Of a DNA stretch of 45,895 nt, positions 25,299 through 34,043 are shown piece by piece. The notes under the pieces were generated by a model. The model was not told where the DNA came from. It ran no database searches and worked only from the letters and a program-made list of their open reading frames with translations. A program made the position numbers and the translations under genes. How positions within the stretch are numbered: position 1 is the stretch's first letter; every line of letters starts with the position of its first letter. This DNA comes from an uncultured Candidatus Melainabacteria bacterium (GTDB taxonomy: Bacteria; Cyanobacteriota; Vampirovibrionia; Gastranaerophilales; Gastranaerophilaceae), in assembly GCA_934692295.1 (NCBI GenBank), contig CAKUTL010000007.1, positions 1 through 45,895 on the forward strand. Direction: 5' to 3'.

Positions 25299-25345
25299 GT
25301 AGAATATTCTACTGTAATAGTAGAAAATCTATATAATTTTGTCAA
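25299..25345 (-). promoter_or_regulatory. Efflux operon promoter with overlapping MarR-type operators
   Basis: Minus strand TTGACA (25345-25340), 17 bases, TACTAT (25322-25317). A perfect palindrome GTAGAATATTCTAC (25299-25312) and an imperfect one CTACT-N5-AGTAG (25309-25323) cover the -10 and start site. Placement predicts repression by the divergently encoded MarR protein. Confidence 0.8.
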
Positions 25346-25412
25346 TAAAATATTGAATTTTTACACCAAGCATAGTACACTCAAAATAGTACAGGTAGAA
25401 AAGGAAACGGGT

Positions 25413-25895
25413 ATGGAACAAAACGCAAATAAAATAGTACCACAATTAGATGACAATTTAGCATTCCAAATTGATTATACTGCGAATTATAACAAATCTT
25501 TCAGACGAGAATTCCAAGCTCAATTTATTGGAGGTTGTGAAACACCTGATGAATTCACTATTTTATATGCACTACATTTGCACCCAGATATTTCGCAATC
25601 AGAATTAGCAAAAATTCTTTTCAAAGGGAAGGCACATATAGGCAAAATCCTCAATGATATGGAAGGAAGAGGGCTTATAAAAAGAATTGCCGACACAAGA
25701 GATAATATGATCATTAAAAGAAACGAAATTACTCCCAAAGGAGAAGAAATATTTGCGAAGGGGAATGTACAATTTTCAAAGGTTAAAAATAAAATATTAA
25801 AAGAATACACAAGAGAAGAATTAATTCAATTTATTCAATATTTGACCAAATACCGCAAAATTCTCTCTTCATTTGTAGATGTCAAATTGAAATAA
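25413..25895 (+). CDS. MarR-family transcriptional regulator
   Basis: 160 residues with the MarR winged helix: LHLHPDISQSELAKILFKGKAHIGKILNDMEGRGLIKRIADTRDNMIIKRNEITPKGEEIF (about 50-115), including the wing Asp-x-Arg (DTRDN). Flanking helices form the dimer. It probably represses the divergent efflux operon until a toxic ligand binds. The frame is open from 25260, but AAGGA at 25401-25405 and the family start decide for the ATG at 25413. Confidence 0.93.
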   Translation: MEQNANKIVPQLDDNLAFQIDYTANYNKSFRREFQAQFIGGCETPDEFTILYALHLHPDISQSELAKILFKGKAHIGKILNDMEGRGLIKRIADTRDNMIIKRNEITPKGEEIFAKGNVQFSKVKNKILKEYTREELIQFIQYLTKYRKILSSFVDVKLK

Positions 25896-26266
25896 AGTCG
25901 ATAAGCTGATAATTGGATAAGTCTATAAGTTCTTTATATATTTATTGTTTTCCTCTCCTTGAGGAAAGGGTTTTATTGCAAAATTATTAAGGGAAAAGGA
26001 ATAAGGAAATAGGGAAATAAGTTCGTTATGTTTTATTTTTCTTCCGCCTAGTGAGCTAGAAAATAATAAAACATCGTTCCTCTCCAAGGGACACTAGCTG
26101 AACCGACGAAACGGAGTTGAGTCGAGTGAAACTGCGTGCCGTATGACTGAGGGCTAGGGTGAGGTGGTGAACTAAACGCAAAACTTAATTTTGTGAAACT
26201 GCGTGTCGTATGGCTGATTAATATTTTTTCTTCCTCTCCGAGGGAGAGGATTGAGGAGAGGGGTCG

Positions 26267-26384
26267 ATTATTCTTCTCCCTCGCCCCTTGAGGGAGAGGG
26301 GTGGGGTGAGGGGAATTGCTATGCTTGCAAAGATTAACCCCTCATCCTAACCTTCCCCCCAAGGGGAAGGAACACAACTTTTTT
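26267..26384. repeat. 118-bp direct repeat, copy 1
   Basis: Nearly identical, same orientation, to 32004-32119. It contains a CCCTCGCCCCTTGAGGGAGAGGGG hairpin, the AATTGCTATG linker and a CCTTCCCCCCAAGGGGAAGG hairpin. The copies flank the TPR and tag genes. Confidence 0.85.
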
Positions 26385-26436
26385 GATAGAGATTCTTCAC
26401 ACCGCCCAGTATGACGTATGTAAATTACAATAAACA

Positions 26437-26474
26437 AAGAAGCGAGGCGATCTAAAATCGCCTCGCTTCTTTTT
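26437..26474. terminator. Strong hairpin terminator
   Basis: AAGAAGCGAGGCGAT, a five-base loop and the perfect complement, then TTTT on the plus strand. It lies 20 bases past the stop of the minus-strand TPR gene and can serve both directions. Confidence 0.8.
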
Positions 26475-26493
26475 AAAAATTATTTCTATTTAA

Positions 26494-29400
26494 TTATTTT
26501 TCTTTTTTGTCCAATTTCTTAATCACAGTCTTTTCTTTTTCATTCTTTTCAAAAACTTGGTCATCACTTTTTGAAAAAATCTTTGATAAAGACTCTTTTG
26601 TGTGATTTTGAGTTTGGGATTTGTCTTTTTTGAACCACCAGTTAAAAGACTTTTTCTCTTTCGGTTGTTTTTCAGGTTTCACTTTCGGAGTTTTTACCTT
26701 TTCAACCTTTGGAGCTTTTTCGGTTTTTACTTTTGGTGCTTTATCTTTCACAACCTTTTGAGGTTTATCGGCTTTAATCTTTTCTGCCTTAACTTTTACC
26801 TCTTTAACCGGTTTTACTTTTGGTTCTTTTTCAAGTTTTGCAGGTTTTTCTTTTTGGATTTTCTCCTTTTTAACTTTAACTTTTTGTTCCGGATTTTCAG
26901 CCTTATTTTTGCCAAACTTGAACTTATCCCAGAAAGAAGTTTTCTGTTTCTGTTCTGACACAACAACAGGTTTCATACCTTCGTAATTAGTTGATTTTTG
27001 AACGTTCGCTTTTTCTTTTACTGGTTTTGGTGCTTTTACCTTCGGTTCTTTAGTTGGTTTTTGAACCTTTTCTTTTTTCGGTTTTACTGTTGAAATCGGA
27101 GTTTCTGTTTGAGTTACTTCTCCCTCAGAATCAGCTAATGGAGCAATTCCAAGAGCATCATTAACAATTGATGTTATTGATTTTTCGTGTTTTGAAACCT
27201 TGGTAGGCTTTTCTTTCTTAACCTTTTCAGGTTTAACCTTGACCGGTTTTTCTTCCACGGTCCGCAACTGTTCGGCCTTTTGTTTCTTAACTTTAACAGG
27301 TTTTTCGGCTTTTTCTTTCTCTACTTTTTGAGTTTTTTCCTTCTTAACTTTTGGTTGTTTTACAGGTTTTTCCTTTTTGATTTTTTGAGGTTTAGAATTT
27401 TCCACAACATTAGCTGTAGTTTCCTCTGTATCAGAAACTACAGTATTTTCAGATTGTTCTGCCTCATCTCCATAATTATAAGCAGGTCTTAATTCAACCG
27501 TTTGAGTTTGTTCAGGTTCTTCAAGTTTTTCTGGAGTTTTAACTTCTTGAACTTTCACTTCAGGAGTTTTGATTTCAGGAGTTTTCATCTCCGGTACAAT
27601 TACAACCGGAACAGATGTTTCAACCTTAGCCGGAAGGGTTGTAAACGGTTTATCATTAGTTCTATCTTTAGCAATCTTGTCAGACAAATCTACAGTTTTT
27701 GAACTATGAGAAGAAGCAACTTTTTCTACTTGTTCTTCCGGTAGAACAATTTTTGGCTCTTCTTGTTGAAGTTGAACATCATCAGTTGATATTTTTTTAG
27801 AGTCATCAGAGATTTTTAACCCTGCAAAAGAATTTTCCATTTGTTTTGATACAAGGTTAGAAGTTGGGACTTGGGTATCAGCATTCGCCAAGAAACTCTG
27901 AGGTTCTAAAACAACAACATCTTCAGGATTTTCAACCTTTGGAAGAGGTTTTACAGGCGTTACACCAAAGTCTTCTGAATTGATATTTGCGTGTTTTTCC
28001 ACAACTTTCACTTCCTGTTTTGGTTGTTCAACTACTGGTTCTTTTTCTGGTTCCGCATCAACAACAGGTCTTGTTTCATCAAACAGTGGAAGAGTTACAG
28101 CCATATTGTGTTTGTTTGAAGCAACTTTTTCAGGCTTTTGCTCGTTTGGTTGAACTTGTTGTTCATCAGCTTTGAAAATCATTGATTCTTTAGCCTTTTC
28201 TACAGAAGAATCAACTTTTGCAACGTCTTCTACCGGTTTAACATTTTCATTTTGAACAGTTTGAACATTTGAAGATTGAACTGTTTCTTTAGGATAAGAA
28301 ATTGTAAAATCCAGAGAATCTTTTATTTCATCTGCAACGATTTTAATTTTATTAGAGGACTCGTCCACCGTTGTAACTGTTTCCACAACAGGTTCTACTT
28401 CTTGTGGTACATCGATTTTCACATCTTCTTTTGGTTGTTCTGTAACTGTTTTTTGAACATTTGGAACTTCCTCAACATTTTCAACTTTCGCAATTTTTTC
28501 AGAAGGTTCAACAATCTGTGAATTTTCAACAATTGGAGTTTGAGCAACAATTGTTTCAGTTTCTTGAGAGATTGGATTTTCAGCTACAGGCACTATCTGC
28601 AATTCTTTTGGCACTGCCATTGGAATTAAAGATTGGGTAGCTAAGATTTGAGCAATTGAAGTCGTTTTTTCATCCCCTAATAATACTTCTTGCGACGTTT
28701 GTTGAGTCAAAACAGGAGTATCATTTGTTTTTGGCCTTAATGCAAGAACTTCATCCTCTGCTACTCCTTCTGATAAAGTTTGGAAATCTTCTGCTGATAA
28801 TTTTGAAGAATATTTTTTGAATACATAATTATCAATTGCAGAGATTTTGTAATTTGGATTTTTATATACAAAAGTTACTCCTAAATCATCAAAAGTTGTT
28901 CTGATATAGTCGTATTGAGTATCAATATCTTCTGGTGTAATTACAATGTTAGATTGCTTCAATAATCCAACCGCAGAATTGTAAGCGTTATTGAATTTTT
29001 TATAATCTTCTAAACTTACTTTTCCATTAACAAATTCTGGTTTGTATGCGTTTAGCATTTTTTCTGTTGCTGCAAGTTGAGCAATGATTGGATTTGAATA
29101 TGCTTCTGCCATATCAGATTTTGTCCCCATACCTTTTTGAGCCAAAATCAATGCTTTCAAATAATAACAATAGCCAAGAAGAGTTTTCTCCTTGTTTGAA
29201 ACATAACGAACATCTGAATTATAAATATCCGTTGTAGAATTATAAATTTTTTCTAAATCTTCCAGTGCTAAATCACTTTGTCCTTGTTTGTATTCCGCTA
29301 AGGCTTTTAAATACATTACAGAGTTATAATTTGAAACTCTGCGATATAAAAGTTTTCCCGCACCTGAAACAACAGAAGAATAATCTCCATTTATATATTG

Positions 29401-30453
29401 AGCAATAATTTTGTAGTACTGGCTATTGTAATCGTTAGATTTTAATTTTATTGCACTATCAAAATTTTCAATAGCAGAAGAAACTTTGCCTTGTAACAAA
29501 TCATTTAACCCAATATAAAAATAATAAGAATTACAATTTGGATTCAATTTTAAGGCCTGGCGAAAATATTCAGTTGATTTTTTTGCATCGTCAACAGAAA
29601 AAGTTTTTTCAGCTTGTGCATAATAAAGTTGTCCCAAACTAGCCAAAGATTCAAAATCGTAAGGGTTTTTCTTCAAAGCATTATTGAATGCAACAATTGC
29701 ATCCTCATCCTGTTCCATCCCTGCAAGTGCAACACCGTTCAAATAATATCCTAAATAGTAATCTGGATAGTTTGTAATTAAGTATTGACTTTTAAAAACA
29801 GAATCCCTGTAATTTTCATTTTCAATATCATTTATCGCATCATATAAAAATTTATCATCCCCTTGAGGATTGAAAACTTTTCCATATTTTTGAGGACAAT
29901 TTATTTGAGAAATCTCATCTTTTTTCGGTTGAGGCAAATAAATATGAGAATTTAATTCAACCGCTTTTGCGTAAGATGATTCATAAGACGTTTTATTTTG
30001 AGCTTTTTGAGCATACATTAATTTTGCATACAAATTCCCCAATTCTGGGTTTTGCAATTGTTCTTGCTTATCAGCTCCTAAAACAACTGCACTCAAAACC
30101 TTTGTACCTGTAACGAACTTGTCATCATCAGTTTTTAAATCAATTGCTGTTTGATAATCTTTTTCTGCTAAGTTATAACGTCGCAAAGCATAATAAGCAT
30201 CTCCTCGCAATTTGTATGCTTCATACTTTTTAGGTTTAGAAGAAATATACGCATCTAAATATTTTAAAGATTCTTGATAATTCTTTTTAGCGATTAAATT
30301 TTCTGCCATTTCAAAAGCATCTTTATTTCCTTTAATAACAGAAACTTCCGTAGTCTCGGATGTTGTATCTTCAGCGTACACAGAATTTTGATAAATCGTA
30401 TAAGTTCCCATCATCATTAACACAAGTAACGCACATATCTTCTTATTAACCAT
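26494..30453 (-). CDS. Large TPR protein with Lys/Pro/Glu-rich C-terminal half
   Basis: 1319 residues. Signal peptide MVNKKICALLVLMMMGTYTIYQNSVYA. Residues about 40-450 contain tetratricopeptide repeats (for example YEAYKLRGDAYYALRRYNLAEKDYQTAIDL and YYFYIGLNDLLQGKVSSAIENFDSAIKL). From about 600 to the end it is low complexity: first Val/Glu/Pro/Gln-rich, then strongly basic repeats built from K-[VPA]-K-x-E-K and KPxK. It is exported; the basic tail may bind anionic polymers, nucleic acid or peptidoglycan. Lineage-specific; no known counterpart recognised. GGGG before ATG. Confidence 0.8.
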   Translation of the reverse strand: MVNKKICALLVLMMMGTYTIYQNSVYAEDTTSETTEVSVIKGNKDAFEMAENLIAKKNYQESLKYLDAYISSKPKKYEAYKLRGDAYYALRRYNLAEKDYQTAIDLKTDDDKFVTGTKVLSAVVLGADKQEQLQNPELGNLYAKLMYAQKAQNKTSYESSYAKAVELNSHIYLPQPKKDEISQINCPQKYGKVFNPQGDDKFLYDAINDIENENYRDSVFKSQYLITNYPDYYLGYYLNGVALAGMEQDEDAIVAFNNALKKNPYDFESLASLGQLYYAQAEKTFSVDDAKKSTEYFRQALKLNPNCNSYYFYIGLNDLLQGKVSSAIENFDSAIKLKSNDYNSQYYKIIAQYINGDYSSVVSGAGKLLYRRVSNYNSVMYLKALAEYKQGQSDLALEDLEKIYNSTTDIYNSDVRYVSNKEKTLLGYCYYLKALILAQKGMGTKSDMAEAYSNPIIAQLAATEKMLNAYKPEFVNGKVSLEDYKKFNNAYNSAVGLLKQSNIVITPEDIDTQYDYIRTTFDDLGVTFVYKNPNYKISAIDNYVFKKYSSKLSAEDFQTLSEGVAEDEVLALRPKTNDTPVLTQQTSQEVLLGDEKTTSIAQILATQSLIPMAVPKELQIVPVAENPISQETETIVAQTPIVENSQIVEPSEKIAKVENVEEVPNVQKTVTEQPKEDVKIDVPQEVEPVVETVTTVDESSNKIKIVADEIKDSLDFTISYPKETVQSSNVQTVQNENVKPVEDVAKVDSSVEKAKESMIFKADEQQVQPNEQKPEKVASNKHNMAVTLPLFDETRPVVDAEPEKEPVVEQPKQEVKVVEKHANINSEDFGVTPVKPLPKVENPEDVVVLEPQSFLANADTQVPTSNLVSKQMENSFAGLKISDDSKKISTDDVQLQQEEPKIVLPEEQVEKVASSHSSKTVDLSDKIAKDRTNDKPFTTLPAKVETSVPVVIVPEMKTPEIKTPEVKVQEVKTPEKLEEPEQTQTVELRPAYNYGDEAEQSENTVVSDTEETTANVVENSKPQKIKKEKPVKQPKVKKEKTQKVEKEKAEKPVKVKKQKAEQLRTVEEKPVKVKPEKVKKEKPTKVSKHEKSITSIVNDALGIAPLADSEGEVTQTETPISTVKPKKEKVQKPTKEPKVKAPKPVKEKANVQKSTNYEGMKPVVVSEQKQKTSFWDKFKFGKNKAENPEQKVKVKKEKIQKEKPAKLEKEPKVKPVKEVKVKAEKIKADKPQKVVKDKAPKVKTEKAPKVEKVKTPKVKPEKQPKEKKSFNWWFKKDKSQTQNHTKESLSKIFSKSDDQVFEKNEKEKTVIKKLDKKEK

Positions 30454-30572
30454 ATTTACCCCGTTTAAACTAAATCATAACAAGATTATACAATATAAAT
30501 CGGAATTATTGAATAAATTATACAATTTGTTATATTATAAAAATCAGCACTGCAATTAGGGGGAAATATTAA

Positions 30573-31115
30573 ATGAAAAGATGTTTTTGGGTGGATGAAA
30601 AATCTGAAATCTACACAAAATACCATGATGAGGAATGGGGAATTCCAAAATACGATGATAGAGAGCTTTTTGAACTTCTCGTTCTAGAATCTTTTCAAGC
30701 TGGATTATCTTGGATTACAGTTCTCAAGAAAAGAGAAGCTTTTAGAATTGCTTTTGATAACTTTGATGTAAAAAAAGTTTCAAATTATGGTGAAAATAAA
30801 ATTGAAGAACTTCTTCAAAACCCACAAATAATCAGAAGTAATGGGAAAATTAATGCCGCAATAAATAATGCAAAAATTTTTATTGAAATTCAAAAAGAAT
30901 TTGGCAGTTTTTCTAATTACATCTGGAATTTTACAGACGGGAAAGTTATCAAAAATACTTCTGGAAAAACAATAGTTTCATCTCCTCTATCTGACAAAAT
31001 TTCAATAGACCTCAAAAAACGAGGAATGAAATACGTTGGAACTGTAATAATTTATTCCTATTTACAAGCAATTGGAATCCTAGATGACCACGACAAGGAC
31101 TGCTTTAAATACTAA
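30573..31115 (+). CDS. tag: DNA-3-methyladenine glycosylase I
   Basis: 180 residues, family length. It excises 3-methyladenine from DNA in base excision repair. The Tag zinc ligands are all present: Cys4 (KRCFW), His18 (KYHDEEWG), His173 and Cys177 (DDHDKDCF). The SFQAGLSWITVLKKREAFRIAF block forms the base pocket. GGGGG lies before the ATG. Monocistronic and divergent from the TPR gene. With ogt at 5173 the window encodes two alkylation-repair enzymes. Confidence 0.96.
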   Translation: MKRCFWVDEKSEIYTKYHDEEWGIPKYDDRELFELLVLESFQAGLSWITVLKKREAFRIAFDNFDVKKVSNYGENKIEELLQNPQIIRSNGKINAAINNAKIFIEIQKEFGSFSNYIWNFTDGKVIKNTSGKTIVSSPLSDKISIDLKKRGMKYVGTVIIYSYLQAIGILDDHDKDCFKY

Positions 31116-31404
31116 AAGTCCCATTCCATTTCGGCAAACAGCTTTACCATCAAAAAGTTTTTAAACTTTTAAGAGTTTTTAATTCTCTCGGGTGTGAACC
31201 TTAACCGATGTTATAAATATACCATATGATTTGGATTTTTGTAAACATCCGTATTTTTACGTAGGTAAAAATACGACTAGCAAGATGGGTTCGTTTGATA
31301 CTTGACATCCATGAGGCGTAAGGCTTTGCAGAGAGGAAAGGTTTTTAACACAAAAATAAAAAGATAATATTTTATTAATATCAAAAGTGAACATTAGTTT
31401 ATCT

Positions 31405-31428
31405 GTCGGCTTAGCAAAGCCGACCTAC
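31405..31428. repeat. REP-like GTAG hairpin 3
   Basis: GTCGGCTTAGCAAAGCCGAC followed by CTAC; on the other strand GTAG precedes the hairpin. Confidence 0.7.
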
Positions 31429-31513
31429 GTATCTTTTACTTTACTAGGATTACTCTAGCTGGTGCATTCCGCTAGAGATTCCAAAACGAGTTCGGAAGGA
31501 CTGTACGGATATT

Positions 31514-31630
31514 TATAAGGGGTTCGGGGGCAAAGCCCCTGATGACTCGAGCCATTTAATCATTCGTGTTTTTCTTTTTCGGTTCTGCTTTTTCTTTTTT
31601 CGCCGAAATAAAAAAGAAAAAGTGAAAAAA
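31514..31630. repeat. MITE-like intergenic element, copy 3
   Basis: About 90% identical to 412-531 in the same orientation, with matching substitutions in the central stem (TTTTTTCGCCGAAATAAAAAA). Confidence 0.7.
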
Positions 31631-31728
31631 TAGGATTACAGATGTAGTTCTAATAAACCCCTCTCCCTAACCCTCTACCCTTGGAGAGGGAATGATGTTC
31701 AACATTTCCCAAGTTGCTTTGTTTATCT

Positions 31729-31752
31729 GTCGGCGTGGCAACGCCGACCTAC
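31729..31752. repeat. REP-like GTAG hairpin 4
   Basis: GTCGGCGTGGCAACGCCGAC plus CTAC. Confidence 0.7.
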
Positions 31753-32003
31753 ATTTTTTTAGGCAATAAGGAAGAAGGGAATAGGGGAATAAGTTCGTTA
31801 CAAATTAGTCATTCTGAGGGATTTACAATTGGGGTAATAAAATAAATTACAAATTTACCCGAAGAATCTCAATCCAAACAAATTCTGTTAGAGATTCTTC
31901 GCTTCGCTCAGAATGACTGATTTTATAGGCTCTCTCCGAGGGAGAGAGGGAAATTGTCTTTGAGCTTCAGCGAAAAGGTACAATTTCGAGAGAGGGTTTT
32001 TCT

Positions 32004-32119
32004 ATTATTCTTCTCCCTCGCCCTTTGAGGGAGAGGGGTGGGGTGAGGGAAATTGCTATGATTGCGAAGATTAACCCCTCATCCTAACCTTCCCCCCAAG
32101 GGGAAGGAACACAACTTTT
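32004..32119. repeat. 118-bp direct repeat, copy 2
   Basis: Same orientation as 26267-26384, with a few substitutions. Confidence 0.85.
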
Positions 32120-32212
32120 CTGTATGAGATTCTTCGCTTCGCTCAGAATAACGGGATTTGAGATAATATTGAACTTCATTCCTCTCCTCAGAGAAAGAGA
32201 ATAATCAATACA

Positions 32213-32243
32213 AAAAGAGGTTCTTCAAACAAGAACCTCTTTT
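32213..32243 (-). terminator. Terminator of the acyl-activating enzyme operon
   Basis: AAAAGAGGTTCTT, loop CAAAC, AAGAACCTCTTTT; 20 bases past the stop on the minus strand, with tails suited to both strands. Confidence 0.85.
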
Positions 32244-32263
32244 ATAAATATAAGAAAATTTAT

Positions 32264-33940
32264 CTACACATGTTGAGCCAATGTTTGTTCTTTTACAACA
32301 TTACGTTTTACTTTTCTAGTTGCTGTGCGTGGCAAAGGCTCTTTTCTAACCACAATATTTACAGGTCTTTTGTATGGAGCTAATTGTACAGACAAATTCT
32401 TAACCTCTTGAGCAACAAAGCTTTCCAACTCTTCATCATTTGGATATTTTTGCATAATTTCTTCTGTTGGAACAACTACGGTCATAATCTCTTCAGTACC
32501 ATCTTTTGCTCCAGAGGTTCTTGTTGCACCAAATACGCAAACTTCAGCAAAATTTGAATCGCCTTCCAAAACAGCTTCCACTTCTTCTGGGAATACTTTT
32601 TTACCACCAGAAAGAACAATCATATTCTTAATTCTACCAGTAATATACAATCTGCCATCAGAATCAAACTCTCCAATATCACCTGTATGTAACCAACCGT
32701 CAGCCTCTAATACTTCCGCTGTTTTCTCTGGATTGTTATAATATCCTTTCATTACAGATGGACCTTTAACCATAAGTTCTCCAGTTTCTTCATCAATTTT
32801 TGCATCATATGAATCCAAAACAGGACCAACAGACATCAATTTTCTATCATTACCCCTATCAACAGAAATAATAGGACTTGTTTCAGACAAACCATAACAT
32901 TGGAACACCTTGATACCAATTCGTTCAAAGAATTCTCCAACTGTTGGATCTAATGGAGCACCCCCAGTCATAAATCCATAGAAGTTTCCACCAAATTTTG
33001 CCAAAATACTTCTGAATAATTGACGTTTGATATTGTAATCCGTAATATATTCAGCTGCTGCGTAAGAACGTTCAAACAACAACTTTTCTTCTGTTGGAAG
33101 CATTCTAATATCAGCCTCTATCGTATTTTTTAACAATTTCAAAAAGGCTGGAACAACAATCATAAAATCTATTTTCTTTTCTCTCATATCACCCAAAACA
33201 TCTTTTGGTTTTAAACTTTGAGGATAAAAAATTGAAGAACCTCTATTCAAAAATGTTGAAAAACCAACAGTCAATTCAAATAAATGATTCATCGGCAAAA
33301 TTGACAACAAATTTACATTTTCATGAGGCAAAACTTCTGGCAAAATTTTTGACATTTCCAAAACTTGAGTTGTCATATTTCCAAAAGTTGTTTGAACACC
33401 CTTTGGAGCTCCAGTTGTACCAGAGGTATAAATAATCAAAGCAGTATCTTTTAATGATCTATGACGCCATTTGCATTCTCTACCAGATGGGAGAGTATAT
33501 AAGCTAGGGTATTCAGAATCATAACGAGGTTCATCCATGATAATTATATGTTTGATACTTGAAATTTTCTTTTGTAATTCCAACCCCTTTTCTAAATTTG
33601 CTTGGGATACAGCAAGAACTGATGGTTGACAGCTAGAAAGGATTGAAACTAATTCATAAATAGTTAACTTATTATCTAAGGGAACAGTAACCATGCCTGA
33701 AATAACTGCGGCAAACAAGCAAGCACCCATTTCTGGCATTGATTCAGAAAGAATGGCTAATCTTTCACCCTTTTGCATTTGCAAGTCAGTTATCAAATAA
33801 CTTGCAAATTGTTTTGTCAAAAGACCAAGCCCTTTGTATGTAAGCTCTTTCCAGCCGTATTTATTACGTTTGCCAAGAGCAATTCTTTCACCATAAAGTT
33901 TTGTATTTTGATCTAACAGTGATAAAACATTCTCTCTCAT
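32264..33940 (-). CDS. AMP-dependent acyl-CoA/acyl-ACP synthetase
   Basis: 558 residues. An ANL-superfamily enzyme that adenylates a fatty acid and transfers it to CoA or ACP. P-loop LIIYTSGTTGAPKG (168-181), GLSETSP, GWLHTGDIGEFDSDGRLYITGR and the C-terminal catalytic Lys in TATRKVKR are all present. The frame is open to 34021, but the domain start MRENVLSLLDQNTKLYGERIAL and GGGGAG upstream favour 33940. It follows the acyl-ACP thioesterase gene in the same direction, so it may reactivate released fatty acids. Whether the acceptor is CoA or ACP is not visible. Confidence 0.92.
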   Translation of the reverse strand: MRENVLSLLDQNTKLYGERIALGKRNKYGWKELTYKGLGLLTKQFASYLITDLQMQKGERLAILSESMPEMGACLFAAVISGMVTVPLDNKLTIYELVSILSSCQPSVLAVSQANLEKGLELQKKISSIKHIIIMDEPRYDSEYPSLYTLPSGRECKWRHRSLKDTALIIYTSGTTGAPKGVQTTFGNMTTQVLEMSKILPEVLPHENVNLLSILPMNHLFELTVGFSTFLNRGSSIFYPQSLKPKDVLGDMREKKIDFMIVVPAFLKLLKNTIEADIRMLPTEEKLLFERSYAAAEYITDYNIKRQLFRSILAKFGGNFYGFMTGGAPLDPTVGEFFERIGIKVFQCYGLSETSPIISVDRGNDRKLMSVGPVLDSYDAKIDEETGELMVKGPSVMKGYYNNPEKTAEVLEADGWLHTGDIGEFDSDGRLYITGRIKNMIVLSGGKKVFPEEVEAVLEGDSNFAEVCVFGATRTSGAKDGTEEIMTVVVPTEEIMQKYPNDEELESFVAQEVKNLSVQLAPYKRPVNIVVRKEPLPRTATRKVKRNVVKEQTLAQHV

Positions 33941-34043
33941 ATATCCAATTCTCCCCTTTTCCCCTTCAATGTAATGAAATTTATATAAAAGTTTCGAGAA
34001 ACACATCGAACCATTTTTCAAAAAAAATTATATCATAAATTGG

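Larger units (their letters stand above)
25896..26493. other. Intergenic repeat island
   Basis: No gene. It is a mosaic: CTCTCCTTGAGG-type hairpins, a GAAACGGAGTTGAG-containing stretch repeated as GTGAAACTGCGTG[CT]CGTATG (26131 and 26193 areas), CTCTCCGAGGGAGAGG, a 118-bp unit at 26267-26384 also found at 32004-32119, and a terminator-like hairpin at 26437-26474. Confidence 0.75.
31116..32263. other. 1.1-kb intergenic repeat island
   Basis: No gene. From left: an unassigned segment with a short AAAAGTTT hairpin (31150-31170 area), a GTAG hairpin at 31405-31428, the third MITE-like copy at 31514-31630, CCTCTCCCTAACCC hairpin at 31655-31693, a GTAG hairpin at 31729-31752, two AGATTCTTCGCTTCGCTCAG palindromes (31890 and 32127 areas), the second 118-bp repeat at 32004-32119 and a terminator at 32213-32243. 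Confidence 0.8.

Noticed and set aside
26602..28521. Several Phe/Leu-rich open frames on the plus strand
   Set aside because: They are antisense to the Lys/Pro/Glu-rich tail of the TPR gene; AAA/GAA codons read backwards as TTT/TTC. No ribosome binding sites.
31116..31215. Resemblance to 5S rRNA (CCCATTCC..CGG and CACACCC on opposite strands)
   Set aside because: The matching pieces lie on different strands and in the wrong order; no 5S fold can be drawn.
31116..32263. CRISPR array
   Set aside because: Repeats are of different families, palindromic and irregularly spaced; no constant repeat-spacer unit and no cas genes.
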